Assembly (NCBI GenBank): GCA_964370395.1
Contig: CAYJIZ010000008.1
Coordinates: 1-64,000 of the forward strand
Length of the DNA stretch: 64,000 bases
DNA from: JBGUVL01 sp964370395
GTDB taxonomy: Bacteria > Bacillota_I > Bacilli_A > Erysipelotrichales > Erysipelotrichaceae
Reading direction: 5' to 3'
Position numbers and translations under genes: made by a program. The notes below the pieces were generated by a model, which did no database searches, was not told the origin of the DNA, and saw nothing but the letters and a program-made list of their open reading frames with translations. Below, piece by piece: positions 1 to 8,165 of the stretch; position 1 is the stretch's first letter, and every line of letters starts with the position of its first letter.

Positions 1-22
1 AGATAGCAAGTTGCCAGGTATT
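1..22 (+). rRNA. rrf: 3' end of 5S rRNA (partial)
   Basis: The first ~20 bases resemble the conserved 3' end of bacterial 5S rRNA: an AGA-TAG block followed by GTTGCCAGGTA, where E. coli has AGAGTAGGGAACTGCCAGGCA. A strong intrinsic terminator follows directly, as expected at the end of an rRNA operon. Only the tail is in the window, so the call rests on this short match plus the terminator. The alternative is the tail of another structured RNA. Confidence 0.55.
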
Positions 23-24
23 TG

Positions 25-50
25 AGACCTACTTATGTAGGTCTTTTTTT
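25..50 (+). terminator. Intrinsic terminator after the 5S tail
   Basis: An 8-bp perfect stem, AGACCTAC (25-32) with GTAGGTCT (37-44), has loop TTAT and runs into a long T tract. It would end the upstream rRNA transcript before mnmA. Confidence 0.85.
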
Positions 51-144
51 TGTTTTTTTTAGTTGTTTAGGATTGACTAAAATCAAAATTATACATAATA
101 CATGTAATCTTAAACTGTTATTCTTTTTTTTGTAAGTTAATTCA

Positions 145-152
145 TGTATAAT
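145..152 (+). promoter_or_regulatory. -10 element for mnmA
   Basis: A perfect TATAAT at 147-152 follows TG. No convincing -35 is visible. The predicted start point is about 159, giving a leader of only ~11 nt that begins AGGTGAT, the same architecture seen before xth, truB and ispG. Confidence 0.5.
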
Positions 153-169
153 AGGGAAAGGTGATAAAA

Positions 170-1321
170 ATGAAAGTGTTATTAGGATTATCAGGTGGAG
201 TAGATTCTGCTGTTGCTGCATATATATTAAAAGAAGCGGGTTATGATGTAACCTGTGCTTTTATGCGTAATTGGGATGCATATGCAAACAATGACATAAT
301 GGGAAACCCAACGATTGAAGACGATGTATGTCCCCAAGAACAAGATTATATGGATGCTAAGGCAGTGGCTGACAAGCTAGAACTACCTTTGTTACGAGTT
401 GATTTTGTAAAGGAATACTGGGATTACGTATTTACTAGTTTTTTGGATGAATACAAGCAAGGGCGCACGCCTAACCCGGATATTTTATGTAATAAGTATA
501 TTAAATTTGATTCCTTTTTAAACTTTGCGATGGCCAATGGATTTGATATGGTAGCTACTGGTCATTATGCTCAAGTAGATCATAGTGGTACGGAAAGTAA
601 GTTGTTAAGAGGAGCAGATAGCAACAAAGACCAAACCTACTTTTTATGTCAAATTTCCCAAGATGCGCTTTCAAAAACACTTTTTCCGATTGGAAACATT
701 GAAAAAAGTGAAGTTCGTCGCATTGCGAACGAATTGGATTTAATTATTGCGAATAAAAAAGATTCAACTGGTATCTGTTTTATCGGCGAACGTAACTTTA
801 GACAGTTCTTACAAAACTATTTACCAGCTAAGAATGGTAGTATTGTAAATATTGATACGTTAGAAGTAGTTGGAGAACATGTAGGGGTATTATACTATAC
901 AATTGGACAAAGAAAAGGACTAGGCATCGGTGGTGTTGGAGGTCCTTGGTTTGTCGTTGCGAAAGATGTAGAGAATAATGTTCTGTATGTTTGTGATGGT
1001 GACGAAAACAATTGGCTATATTCAAATAGCTGTATTGTTAGTGGTGTGAATTGGTTTTCTTCAACAAAAGTTGAAGGCGAAATGGATTGTAGCGCAAAAT
1101 TTAGATATCGTCAAAAAGACAATGATGTTTCTATTCAGTTTATTGATGAAACAACTATTTTATGTCGTTATAAGCAACCTGTTTCTTCTGTTACATGTGG
1201 ACAAGAAGCAGTCTTTTATGACGGTGAAATTTGCCTTGGGGGCGGAGTAATCGAAACAGTGATGAAAGATGATGTAAGCTTGGATGATAAAGTAAAGGAT
1301 TACATTAATGCAAGACGTTAA
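170..1321 (+). CDS. mnmA: tRNA 2-thiouridine(34) synthase MnmA
   Basis: MnmA installs the 2-thio group on U34 of tRNA-Lys, -Glu and -Gln, using ATP to activate the base and sulfur relayed from a cysteine desulfurase. The 383-residue product has the N-terminal PP-loop GLSGGVDSA (residues ~6-14). It also has the two catalytic cysteines, in NPDILC (C107) and STGIC (C203), and a C-terminal beta-barrel. An upstream in-frame GTG at 161 lies inside the Shine-Dalgarno AGGTG, so ATG 170 is the better start and gives the family-typical MKVLLGLSGG. It overlaps the next gene by 14 bp. All key residues are present and the length is normal for the family. Confidence 0.96.
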   Translation: MKVLLGLSGGVDSAVAAYILKEAGYDVTCAFMRNWDAYANNDIMGNPTIEDDVCPQEQDYMDAKAVADKLELPLLRVDFVKEYWDYVFTSFLDEYKQGRTPNPDILCNKYIKFDSFLNFAMANGFDMVATGHYAQVDHSGTESKLLRGADSNKDQTYFLCQISQDALSKTLFPIGNIEKSEVRRIANELDLIIANKKDSTGICFIGERNFRQFLQNYLPAKNGSIVNIDTLEVVGEHVGVLYYTIGQRKGLGIGGVGGPWFVVAKDVENNVLYVCDGDENNWLYSNSCIVSGVNWFSSTKVEGEMDCSAKFRYRQKDNDVSIQFIDETTILCRYKQPVSSVTCGQEAVFYDGEICLGGGVIETVMKDDVSLDDKVKDYINARR

Positions 1322-2015
1322 GTTCACCAAAACACCTTTGTCTTTGTTTCGATTGATTGCAATTCAAGTTTTGTATTGGTCTTTTTTCTTATTTCTGATA
1401 CCACAATTTTTAATTCAATTAGTGATACAATTTAGAATCATACCGTATGCCTCATTAGGTAGTGATATTCAATGGTTCACCTATTTAATCTGTGCAGTCA
1501 TTGCTTATCTTTTAGCGTACCCATTATTTAAAAAGGAACGCAAACTCAGTCTTAAAAAAATGGTTGTGACGATTGTTAGTTGTATTTTTATAATGTACTT
1601 TTTCAATATACTATTTAATATTTTTATGCAACTTCTAGATGGTCCATCTACAAGCAATAATCAACAGGCATTAACTAGTCAAGTTGCGAATAATGTATAT
1701 ATGTATACAATCATGACTTGTGTATTCGCCCCTTTTTTAGAAGAAATTGTGTTTCGCGGTGGTATTTTTCGTACATTGCGCACAAAATGGGGATTTATTC
1801 TAGCAGCGATCATAAGTTCTTTCTTATTTGGTTTTGTTCATATCGCAAGTTCACTTCGTATTGGTGACTTTCAAGATGTGATTTATATTTTTTTATATAG
1901 CGGATTGGGTTTTTGTTTTTGTTTTGCATACGAATACAACAAGAGTATCGCGGCTTGTATCATTTTACATGGACTTTATAATATGGTTGGAATGTTACCA
2001 TTTTTGATAGGATAA
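1308..2015 (+). CDS. CPBP-family intramembrane metalloprotease
   Basis: This is a 235-residue hydrophobic protein of the CPBP (Rce1-like, Abi) family of membrane proteases. It shows the EExxxR motif (LEEIVFRG, ~residues 146-153), a conserved histidine in FVHI and a final HxxxN motif (HGLYN), with about six membrane segments. Members process prenylated or peptide substrates in the membrane; bacterial roles include bacteriocin self-immunity and signalling, and the substrate here is unknown. The start overlaps the mnmA stop by 14 bp and recD2 follows 10 bp later, so the three genes look co-transcribed. The family call is firm, the function is not. Confidence 0.88.
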   Translation: MQDVKFTKTPLSLFRLIAIQVLYWSFFLFLIPQFLIQLVIQFRIIPYASLGSDIQWFTYLICAVIAYLLAYPLFKKERKLSLKKMVVTIVSCIFIMYFFNILFNIFMQLLDGPSTSNNQQALTSQVANNVYMYTIMTCVFAPFLEEIVFRGGIFRTLRTKWGFILAAIISSFLFGFVHIASSLRIGDFQDVIYIFLYSGLGFCFCFAYEYNKSIAACIILHGLYNMVGMLPFLIG

Positions 2016-2025
2016 GGGGAAACTT

Positions 2026-4212
2026 ATGGAAGAATATAGCACAATCGAAGGTGTCTTTAAAGTTATCATCTTTCAAAGTGATAATTTTTATACTGTTGCC
2101 AAGTTTACTTTAAATCAAAAGGATGAGAAGGTGCTTACTGTTACTGGATATCTAAGTGAAATCTTAGAAAATACGTTGTATCGACTTCATGGAAACTACA
2201 AGGAACATCCTCGGTATGGAATGCAGTTTGAAATTGTATCTTATGAGCGAATGATGCCAAGTGATAGTGATTCACTCATTCGTTATTTTTCTAGTTCAAT
2301 TTTTCTTGGAGTAGGGAAGAAAGCTGCAACCAATATTGTGACTCAACTAGGAAGTGATTGTATCGCTTTGCTTCAACAAGATGAATCGATCATTTATCAA
2401 GTGAATGGTTTATCAAAAAAACAAAGAGAAAGTGTACTTGCTGGATTAAAAGAAGATGTTACTTTCGATGATTCTGTTGCTTTTTTAACCCAACATGGAA
2501 TGACATTGAAAAACGTCATTAAAGTACAGGCTATCTACGAAGATAAGGCGGTTGACATAATCAAAGAAAACCCCTATCAGATGATAATTGATATTGATGG
2601 AATTGGATTCAAGACGGCGGATGTCATTGCGAAAAATCTAGGGTTTGAAGACAATCATCCATATCGTATGAAAGCGGCATTGGTTTCGATTATGAATGAT
2701 ATCACTATGTCGAGTGGTAATTCTTACACTAGTTATAACGAGATCTATCGTATCGCATGTAAGAATTTTGGCTATATTGAAGAAAGCGTTTTTGATGATT
2801 GGTTAACTGAATTAAAAATGGAACGTTTATTGTATGTAGAACAAGAGGATTATTATCCCATTGCGCAATATGATGCAGAAAAAGGGATTGCTCAATTCTT
2901 AGCGGGTTTTCCTTATGTTGAGACACCAAAAGTGGAGCAAGAAGAATTGTCTTTAAAGTTACAAAACTTACAGTCTCGCTTTAACATTGAATACGAACAA
3001 AAACAAATTGAAGCAATCACTTCTTTTTTCGATTGTTCTTTTTCAGTGATTACAGGAGGACCAGGAACAGGGAAAACAACGATTGTAAGAGCGATAATCG
3101 CAATGTATAAGGAATTGTTTCCGATGCATCAAATTGCGCTGTGTGCCCCTACAGGAAGAGCAGCAAAGCGTTTAGGAGAGTTAAGTCAGGTTGAGACAAG
3201 TACCATTCATTCTTTATTGAAATGGGATTTGGATACCAATACTTTTGGTATCAATGAAAATGAGCCATTGGATGTGAATTTATTAATTGTGGATGAGTTT
3301 TCAATGGTTGATGCGTGGTTGTTTTATAATCTTTTGAAAGCCAGTGATGGAATTTCACGTATTTTATTAATTGGAGATGAAGATCAGTTACCTTCCGTGG
3401 GACCAGGTTTTGTTTTAAAAGATATTATACATAGCCAGTGTTTTCAAGTGTCCTTTTTAGAAAAGATATTTCGACAAAAAGAGGGAAGTGACGTCGTTCG
3501 TTTAGCGAATGAAATTAAACATGGAACTTGTGAATCATTGAAAGATGCAAGTGATGCGAAGCTTTTTCCTTGTCTTAACTACCAGGTAAAAGAACAAATC
3601 GTAAAGATTGTCGCGAATGCATTTGAGAAGGGTTACGATATTAATGAAGTGCAAGTACTGGCACCTATGTACAATGGTGTAGCAGGTATTGACGCATTAA
3701 ATAAAGCGCTACAGGATTTGTGTAATCCAAAAGCGGAAGACAAGCGTGAACTTAAAGTAGGATATCGTGTTTTTAGAGAAAACGATAAGATATTACAGTT
3801 AAAGAACCAACCGGATGAAGGTGTATACAATGGTGATATTGGAACGATTGCGGAAATCGTCTACGAACATGAAGACTACAATAAGCAACGTCGAATTATT
3901 GTTGATTTTGATGGTATAATTGTCGAGTATACAAGTGATAATTTCTATATGATTACGCACGCTTATTGTATTTCTATTCACAAATCACAAGGTAGTGAAT
4001 ACCCAATTGTTATCATGCCAATTTTGAGTGATTACAATTATATGTTGCAAAGACGATTGATCTATACCGGTATTACGCGTGCGAAGAAATCACTTGTATT
4101 ATTAGGGAATGAAGGTGTTTTACGCCAAGGTATCAACAAAGAGGAAAGACATCCTCGTCAAACGAAGTTAAAAGAACGAATCATTCATTACTGCCAATCA
4201 CGAGAACAATGA
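2026..4212 (+). CDS. recD2: RecD2 DNA helicase
   Basis: RecD2 is an SF1B 5'-3' DNA helicase acting without RecBC, implicated in repair and in limiting replication fork stress. The 728-residue protein has the long N-terminal OB/HhH region typical of RecD2, including the HhH-like motif DGIGFKTAD near residue 190. It then has Walker A GGPGTGKTT (~344-352), Walker B LIVDEFSMVD, and C-terminal motifs with HKSQGSEYP and TGITRAKK. The start has a good ribosome site (AGGGGAAAC) 10 bp after the CPBP gene. Position upstream of alaS matches other Firmicutes. All helicase motifs are intact. Confidence 0.95.
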   Translation: MEEYSTIEGVFKVIIFQSDNFYTVAKFTLNQKDEKVLTVTGYLSEILENTLYRLHGNYKEHPRYGMQFEIVSYERMMPSDSDSLIRYFSSSIFLGVGKKAATNIVTQLGSDCIALLQQDESIIYQVNGLSKKQRESVLAGLKEDVTFDDSVAFLTQHGMTLKNVIKVQAIYEDKAVDIIKENPYQMIIDIDGIGFKTADVIAKNLGFEDNHPYRMKAALVSIMNDITMSSGNSYTSYNEIYRIACKNFGYIEESVFDDWLTELKMERLLYVEQEDYYPIAQYDAEKGIAQFLAGFPYVETPKVEQEELSLKLQNLQSRFNIEYEQKQIEAITSFFDCSFSVITGGPGTGKTTIVRAIIAMYKELFPMHQIALCAPTGRAAKRLGELSQVETSTIHSLLKWDLDTNTFGINENEPLDVNLLIVDEFSMVDAWLFYNLLKASDGISRILLIGDEDQLPSVGPGFVLKDIIHSQCFQVSFLEKIFRQKEGSDVVRLANEIKHGTCESLKDASDAKLFPCLNYQVKEQIVKIVANAFEKGYDINEVQVLAPMYNGVAGIDALNKALQDLCNPKAEDKRELKVGYRVFRENDKILQLKNQPDEGVYNGDIGTIAEIVYEHEDYNKQRRIIVDFDGIIVEYTSDNFYMITHAYCISIHKSQGSEYPIVIMPILSDYNYMLQRRLIYTGITRAKKSLVLLGNEGVLRQGINKEERHPRQTKLKERIIHYCQSREQ

Positions 4213-4228
4213 TTTCGCACTAAAATAA

Positions 4229-4257
4229 TTGAATCAATCTAATATTTATGGTATTAT
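4229..4257 (+). promoter_or_regulatory. Promoter of the alaS T-box leader
   Basis: TTGAAT (4229-4234), a 17-bp spacer, and TATTAT (4252-4257) preceded by TG at 4249-4250. The predicted start point is near 4264, just ahead of T-box stem I. The hisS T-box promoter uses the same TTGAAT -35. Confidence 0.7.
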
Positions 4258-4263
4258 GATTAA

Positions 4264-4485
4264 CGTATTAAACGATGAAGATGATGAGTAAATTAAGTTA
4301 GTAGTAAGAGAGAATGTGGTTGGTGAAAACATTTTGCGATACTTAATTGAAGCTACATTGGAGTTTAGCGCTTTACTCTGGCGTACAAAACAGAGAAATT
4401 GAGGTGCACAGGCAATAGGCTTGTGAATCAGGATGGTACCGCGTTATTTATGATAACGTTCCTGTGTTTCAGGAACGTTTTTTTA
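4264..4485 (+). promoter_or_regulatory. T-box riboswitch, tRNA-Ala, before alaS
   Basis: This tRNA-sensing leader controls alaS by premature termination. Stem I holds the AGAGAG element and a GTTGGTG distal loop (~4310-4325). The specifier is GCT (4352-4354, Ala) in the context GAA-GCT-AC-ATTGGAG. The T-box sequence GGATGGTACCGCG lies at 4431-4443. The competing terminator is a 10-bp stem, 4455-4464 with 4470-4479, plus a T tract. Uncharged tRNA-Ala should stabilise the antiterminator and raise alaS expression. Confidence 0.93.
4455..4485 (+). terminator. Conditional terminator of the alaS T-box
   Basis: The 10-bp stem AACGTTCCTG / CAGGAACGTT has loop TGTTT and a T7 tract. It is mutually exclusive with the antiterminator formed by the T-box sequence just upstream. 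Confidence 0.9.
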
Positions 4486-4504
4486 TGTTTGAAAGGAGTA
4501 TATT

Positions 4505-7135
4505 ATGAAACAGAGAACAGGTAATGAAATCAGACAATTATTTTTGGATTTTTTTGAAAGCAAGGGGCATATGATTGAGCCAGGAGCATCGTTAATTCCT
4601 CACAACGACCCAACACTACTTTGGATTAATGCAGGAGTTGCTGCACTGAAGAAATACTTTGACGGTAGTGAAAAACCTCGTTGTAACCGTATTGTGAATG
4701 CACAAAAGTCAATTCGTACAAACGACATTGAAAACGTTGGTAAAACAGCACGCCACCATACTTTTTTTGAAATGTTAGGTAACTTTTCAATTGGTGATTA
4801 CTTCAAGGAAGAAGCGATTCAATTTGCTTGGGAGTTTTTAACGGATGAAAAGTGGATTGGATTTCCAAAAGAGAAATTATACATTTCTATTTATAGTGAT
4901 GATGAAGTAGCATATCGTACTTGGACGGAAGTTTGCCATGTCGATCCTTCGCATATTTTGCGTACAGAAGGTAACTTCTGGGAAATTGGAGAAGGTCCAG
5001 GTGGTCCAGATAGTGAAATTTTCTTTGATCGTGGTGAACAATATGATCCTGAGGGATTAGGAGAAAAGTTGTTTTTTGAAGAATTAGAAAACGATCGTTA
5101 TATTGAAGTTTGGAACGTTGTGTTCTCTCAATATGATTGCAAACCGGAATTACCAAGAAATGAATACAAAGAATTACCACAAAAAAATATCGATACTGGA
5201 ATGGGTTTAGAACGTTTGGTATCTTTGGTACAAGGTGGAGAAACAAACTTTGATACGGATTTATTTTTACCAGTAATTAAAGAGTGTGAAAAATTAGCAA
5301 AATACCCTTATGAAGGGGAATATAAAATGGCGTATCGTGTCATTGCCGACCATATTCGTACAGTTACTTTTGCATTGAGTGATGGTGCTTTGTTTGCGAA
5401 CAATGGGCGTGGGTATGTGTTGCGTAGAGTATTGCGTAGAGCGGTACGTTATGGAATCAAATTAGGTATTAATGAACCGTTTATGTATCGTTTAGTACAT
5501 ATCGTTTCGGAAAATATGAAAGCTTTTTATCCTTACTTAATGGACAAGGTTGCTTACAATGAAAACCTAATTAAAATTGAAGAAGAAACATTCCACAAAA
5601 CATTACGTAATGGGGAACAATTATTGAATGAAGAAATGCAAAAAGCAACAAACGGTATTTTGAATGGAAGTGTAGTATTTAAGTTATATGATACATATGG
5701 ATTCCCATTTGAATTAACAGCAGAAATTGCACAAGAAAATAATTTAGAAGTGGATGAAGATGGTTTTAAAGCAGAAATGCAAAAACAAAAAGAACGTGCA
5801 CGTGCGGCTCGTGAAAGCGTTGAATCCATGGCTTCTCAATCAGAAGACTTAATGAACTTTGCTACTTTAAGTACATTTGTTGGTTATGATACATTTGAAA
5901 CAAAAGCGAAAGTCATTGGTTTGTTTAAAGATGGAAAACAAGTGGATTGTTTAAGTGATGAAGGAAGTGTTATCTTTGATACGACTTGTTTTTATGCAGA
6001 GAGTGGTGGACAAGTAAGCGATAGTGGAATGCTTTTGAAAGATGGAGAAGTAATGACGATCGTTGATGTGAAAAAAGCTCCACATGGGCAACATTTACAC
6101 AAAGTGGTATTGGACAATGCAACGTTAGAAGTAAATGACGAAGTTATTTTAAAAATTGATCAAAAACGCAGAAATCGAATTACAGCTAACCATTCTGCAA
6201 CGCATTTACTACAAAGTGCTTTAAAACAAGTTGTTGGAGATCACGTTAACCAAGCAGGTTCATTCAACAGTGAAGAATACTTACGTTTTGACTTTACTCA
6301 TTTTGAAAAAGTGAGCGAAGATCAATTGAATGAAATCGAAAGAATCGTTAACTCTTACATTGAAGACAAATTAGTTGTCAGCAAAGAAATTATGAGTTTA
6401 GAAGATGCGAAAAATTCTGGAGCAACAGCATTATTCGATGAAAAATATGGAGATGAAGTTCGTGTCGTTTCAATGGGTTCAGCAAGCAAAGAATTTTGTG
6501 GTGGTTGCCATGTAGAAAACACAAATGAAATCGGTGTGATGAAAATAGTAGCAGAAGAAAGCATCGGTTCAGGAATTCGTCGTATTACAGCGAAAACTGG
6601 GTTTGCAGCTTATTCAGAATTCAAAGAAGAAGAGACAACGCTAAAAGAGGTCTCTTCCACTATGAAAATGAAATCATTACAAGGTGTGAGTGAAAAGGTA
6701 AGTTCACTAGTGAATGAATTGAGTGATTTGAAAAAAGAATTAGCAAAAATGCAAGAGAGTGCATTGTTAGCACAAGCTGATTCACTACTAAGCGAAGCAA
6801 AAGACGTGAATGGTAAAAAAGTGTTAATCAAACAAATGAATGAATTAGATGGTGGCGCATTAAAAGAAATGGCTATTTCATTGCGTGATAAATTAAGTGA
6901 TAGCGTTGTTTTCTTAGCAAGTGCGAAAGAGGATAAGATTGTTTTTGTTGCTGCTGCTGATAAAAATGTTGTGAAAGATGGCATTCATTGTGGTAATTTA
7001 GTGAAAGAAGCAGCCCAAATTTGTGAAGGTAATGGGGGTGGAAAACCCGATTTAGCACAAGCTGGTGGTAAAAATGTCGCTAAATTAGAGGAAGCACTTG
7101 TAAAAATTGCGTCAAATCTTGGTTTATCTCTTTAA
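4505..7135 (+). CDS. alaS: Alanine-tRNA ligase
   Basis: AlaRS charges tRNA-Ala with alanine and edits mischarged serine and glycine. The 876-residue protein has the class II catalytic core (RHHTFFEMLGNFSIGDYFK, residues ~81-99). It also has the editing domain with the zinc-type motif HSATH (~561-565) and CGGCH, and a C-terminal DHHA1-like oligomerisation and tRNA-binding region ending in the glycine-rich GGGKPDLAQAGG. ATG 4505 is preceded by GAAAGGAG. It is governed by the Ala T-box immediately upstream. Length and motifs are typical. Confidence 0.98.
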   Translation: MKQRTGNEIRQLFLDFFESKGHMIEPGASLIPHNDPTLLWINAGVAALKKYFDGSEKPRCNRIVNAQKSIRTNDIENVGKTARHHTFFEMLGNFSIGDYFKEEAIQFAWEFLTDEKWIGFPKEKLYISIYSDDEVAYRTWTEVCHVDPSHILRTEGNFWEIGEGPGGPDSEIFFDRGEQYDPEGLGEKLFFEELENDRYIEVWNVVFSQYDCKPELPRNEYKELPQKNIDTGMGLERLVSLVQGGETNFDTDLFLPVIKECEKLAKYPYEGEYKMAYRVIADHIRTVTFALSDGALFANNGRGYVLRRVLRRAVRYGIKLGINEPFMYRLVHIVSENMKAFYPYLMDKVAYNENLIKIEEETFHKTLRNGEQLLNEEMQKATNGILNGSVVFKLYDTYGFPFELTAEIAQENNLEVDEDGFKAEMQKQKERARAARESVESMASQSEDLMNFATLSTFVGYDTFETKAKVIGLFKDGKQVDCLSDEGSVIFDTTCFYAESGGQVSDSGMLLKDGEVMTIVDVKKAPHGQHLHKVVLDNATLEVNDEVILKIDQKRRNRITANHSATHLLQSALKQVVGDHVNQAGSFNSEEYLRFDFTHFEKVSEDQLNEIERIVNSYIEDKLVVSKEIMSLEDAKNSGATALFDEKYGDEVRVVSMGSASKEFCGGCHVENTNEIGVMKIVAEESIGSGIRRITAKTGFAAYSEFKEEETTLKEVSSTMKMKSLQGVSEKVSSLVNELSDLKKELAKMQESALLAQADSLLSEAKDVNGKKVLIKQMNELDGGALKEMAISLRDKLSDSVVFLASAKEDKIVFVAAADKNVVKDGIHCGNLVKEAAQICEGNGGGKPDLAQAGGKNVAKLEEALVKIASNLGLSL

Positions 7136-7188
7136 AATGGTTTTAAAATGAGATAAAATAGTATTATTAATAAAGAGGAGGTAATACT

Positions 7189-7449
7189 ATGAAAGATGTT
7201 ACTGAAACAATGGCCTTTCGTTCGGAAGAGTTCAAACAAGACAATATTAAACAAACGTTGTATTTAGTGGATTCTGCACTGAAAGAAAGAGGCTACAACT
7301 CTGTGAATCAATTAGCTGGTTATTTAATTTCAAATGACCCAGCTTATATTTCAAGTCATAAAAATGCAAGAACAATTATTCAAAGTGTAGATCGCTATGA
7401 AATCATTGAAGAGTTAGTTCGTCACTATTTAGCAGGAAACGACAAATAG
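7189..7449 (+). CDS. IreB family regulatory protein (UPF0297/YrzL)
   Basis: This 86-residue protein belongs to the IreB/YrzL family (DUF965). In Enterococcus faecalis IreB is a small substrate of the Ser/Thr kinase IreK and modulates cephalosporin resistance. The family signature is clear: FRSEEF near the N terminus, ALxERGYNSVNQLAGYLISNDPAYI, and NARTIIQSVDRYEIIEELVRHYL at the C terminus. AGAGGAGG precedes the ATG. The stop codon abuts the ruvX start, and the order IreB-RuvX-DUF1292 is the usual Firmicutes cluster. No kinase gene is in the window, so phospho-regulation here is an inference. Confidence 0.93.
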   Translation: MKDVTETMAFRSEEFKQDNIKQTLYLVDSALKERGYNSVNQLAGYLISNDPAYISSHKNARTIIQSVDRYEIIEELVRHYLAGNDK

Positions 7450-7866
7450 ATGGAACGTATATTAGGACTTGATTTAGGTAGTGTCACTTGTGGTGTAAGT
7501 GTATCCGATTTAATGGGTTTGATTGCGTCACCAGTGGAAACTGTGCGTTTTGAAAGTGAAAACTATGAGGAATGTTTAACGAAACTACAACCGCATTTTG
7601 ATGCGTACAAAATAAAAAAAGTAGTTTTGGGGTTACCTAAACATATGAACGGCGATATTGGAATTCGTGGAAACATTTCAATAGAGTTTAAGGAAAAATT
7701 AGAAGCTTTGGGACTAGATGTCATTTTATGGGATGAAAGACTTACGACAGTAAGTGCAGAACGCTTTTTAATACAAGCGGATATGTCACGAAAAAAACGT
7801 AAAAAAGTAATTGACCAAATGGCTGCGGTAACGATACTTCAAGACTATTTGAATAGTGTTAAATAA
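7450..7866 (+). CDS. ruvX: Holliday junction resolvase-like / pre-16S rRNA nuclease RuvX (YqgF)
   Basis: The YqgF family has an RNase H fold and is implicated in 16S rRNA 5'-end maturation and, in some species, Holliday junction cleavage. The 138-residue protein has the N-terminal acidic residue in LGLDLGSVTCGV. It also has GLPKHMNG in mid-protein, the second catalytic acid in WDERLTTVSAE (~residues 97-107), and the C-terminal KVIDQMAAVTILQDYL. It starts directly after the ireB stop and is probably translationally coupled, since its own ribosome site is weak. Length is normal. Confidence 0.95.
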   Translation: MERILGLDLGSVTCGVSVSDLMGLIASPVETVRFESENYEECLTKLQPHFDAYKIKKVVLGLPKHMNGDIGIRGNISIEFKEKLEALGLDVILWDERLTTVSAERFLIQADMSRKKRKKVIDQMAAVTILQDYLNSVK

Positions 7867-7883
7867 TAGGGCGCAAGCCCTAT
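7866..7883 (+). other. GNRA-capped hairpin between ruvX and the DUF1292 gene
   Basis: A perfect 7-bp stem ATAGGGC / GCCCTAT is closed by the tetraloop GCAA and begins at the last base of the ruvX stop codon. No T tract follows, so it is unlikely to be a terminator. It could be an mRNA stability or processing element within the operon. Confidence 0.6.
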
Positions 7884-7904
7884 CTTTGTGTAGGAGGAAA
7901 GCAC

Positions 7905-8165
7905 ATGTTAGAATCAAAAACAATGTATGTCGTAGATGAAAGTGGAAAAGAAGTAGAAATGGAAATTCTTTTTACTTTTGAAAACGATGCAAAACAAAAG
8001 AAATACGTTTTATTTACAGATCCAAATAAGGAAAATGGTGAAACGTTTGCAAGCTGTTATGATGACGAAGGGAATTTGAGTCCTATTGAAACAGAAGAAG
8101 AATGGGCGATGGTAGAGGAAGTTTTGGGTGCCTTTATTGAGGAAGAAGAGAATGGAAACGATTAA
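7905..8165 (+). CDS. DUF1292 protein (UPF0473/YrzB family)
   Basis: This is an 86-residue acidic protein of the DUF1292 family, conserved beside ireB and ruvX in Firmicutes; its biochemical role is not established. Visible hallmarks are the start VVDESGKEVEMEILFTFENDAKQKKYVLFTD compressed into a beta-rich fold and the acidic C terminus EEEWAMVEEVLGAFIEEEE. A strong TAGGAGG site precedes ATG 7905. Its end overlaps the mltG start by 14 bp, which suggests coupled translation. Confidence 0.9.
   Translation: MLESKTMYVVDESGKEVEMEILFTFENDAKQKKYVLFTDPNKENGETFASCYDDEGNLSPIETEEEWAMVEEVLGAFIEEEENGND

Noticed and set aside
1308..2015. CPBP protein as part of a bacteriocin immunity locus
   Set aside because: No bacteriocin precursor, transporter or regulator is nearby; the neighbours are mnmA and recD2.
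4887..5246. 119-codon open frame on the minus strand inside alaS
   Set aside because: It lies wholly antisense to a conserved gene, has no ribosome site, and its composition (many His, Leu, Tyr) is typical of a shadow frame.
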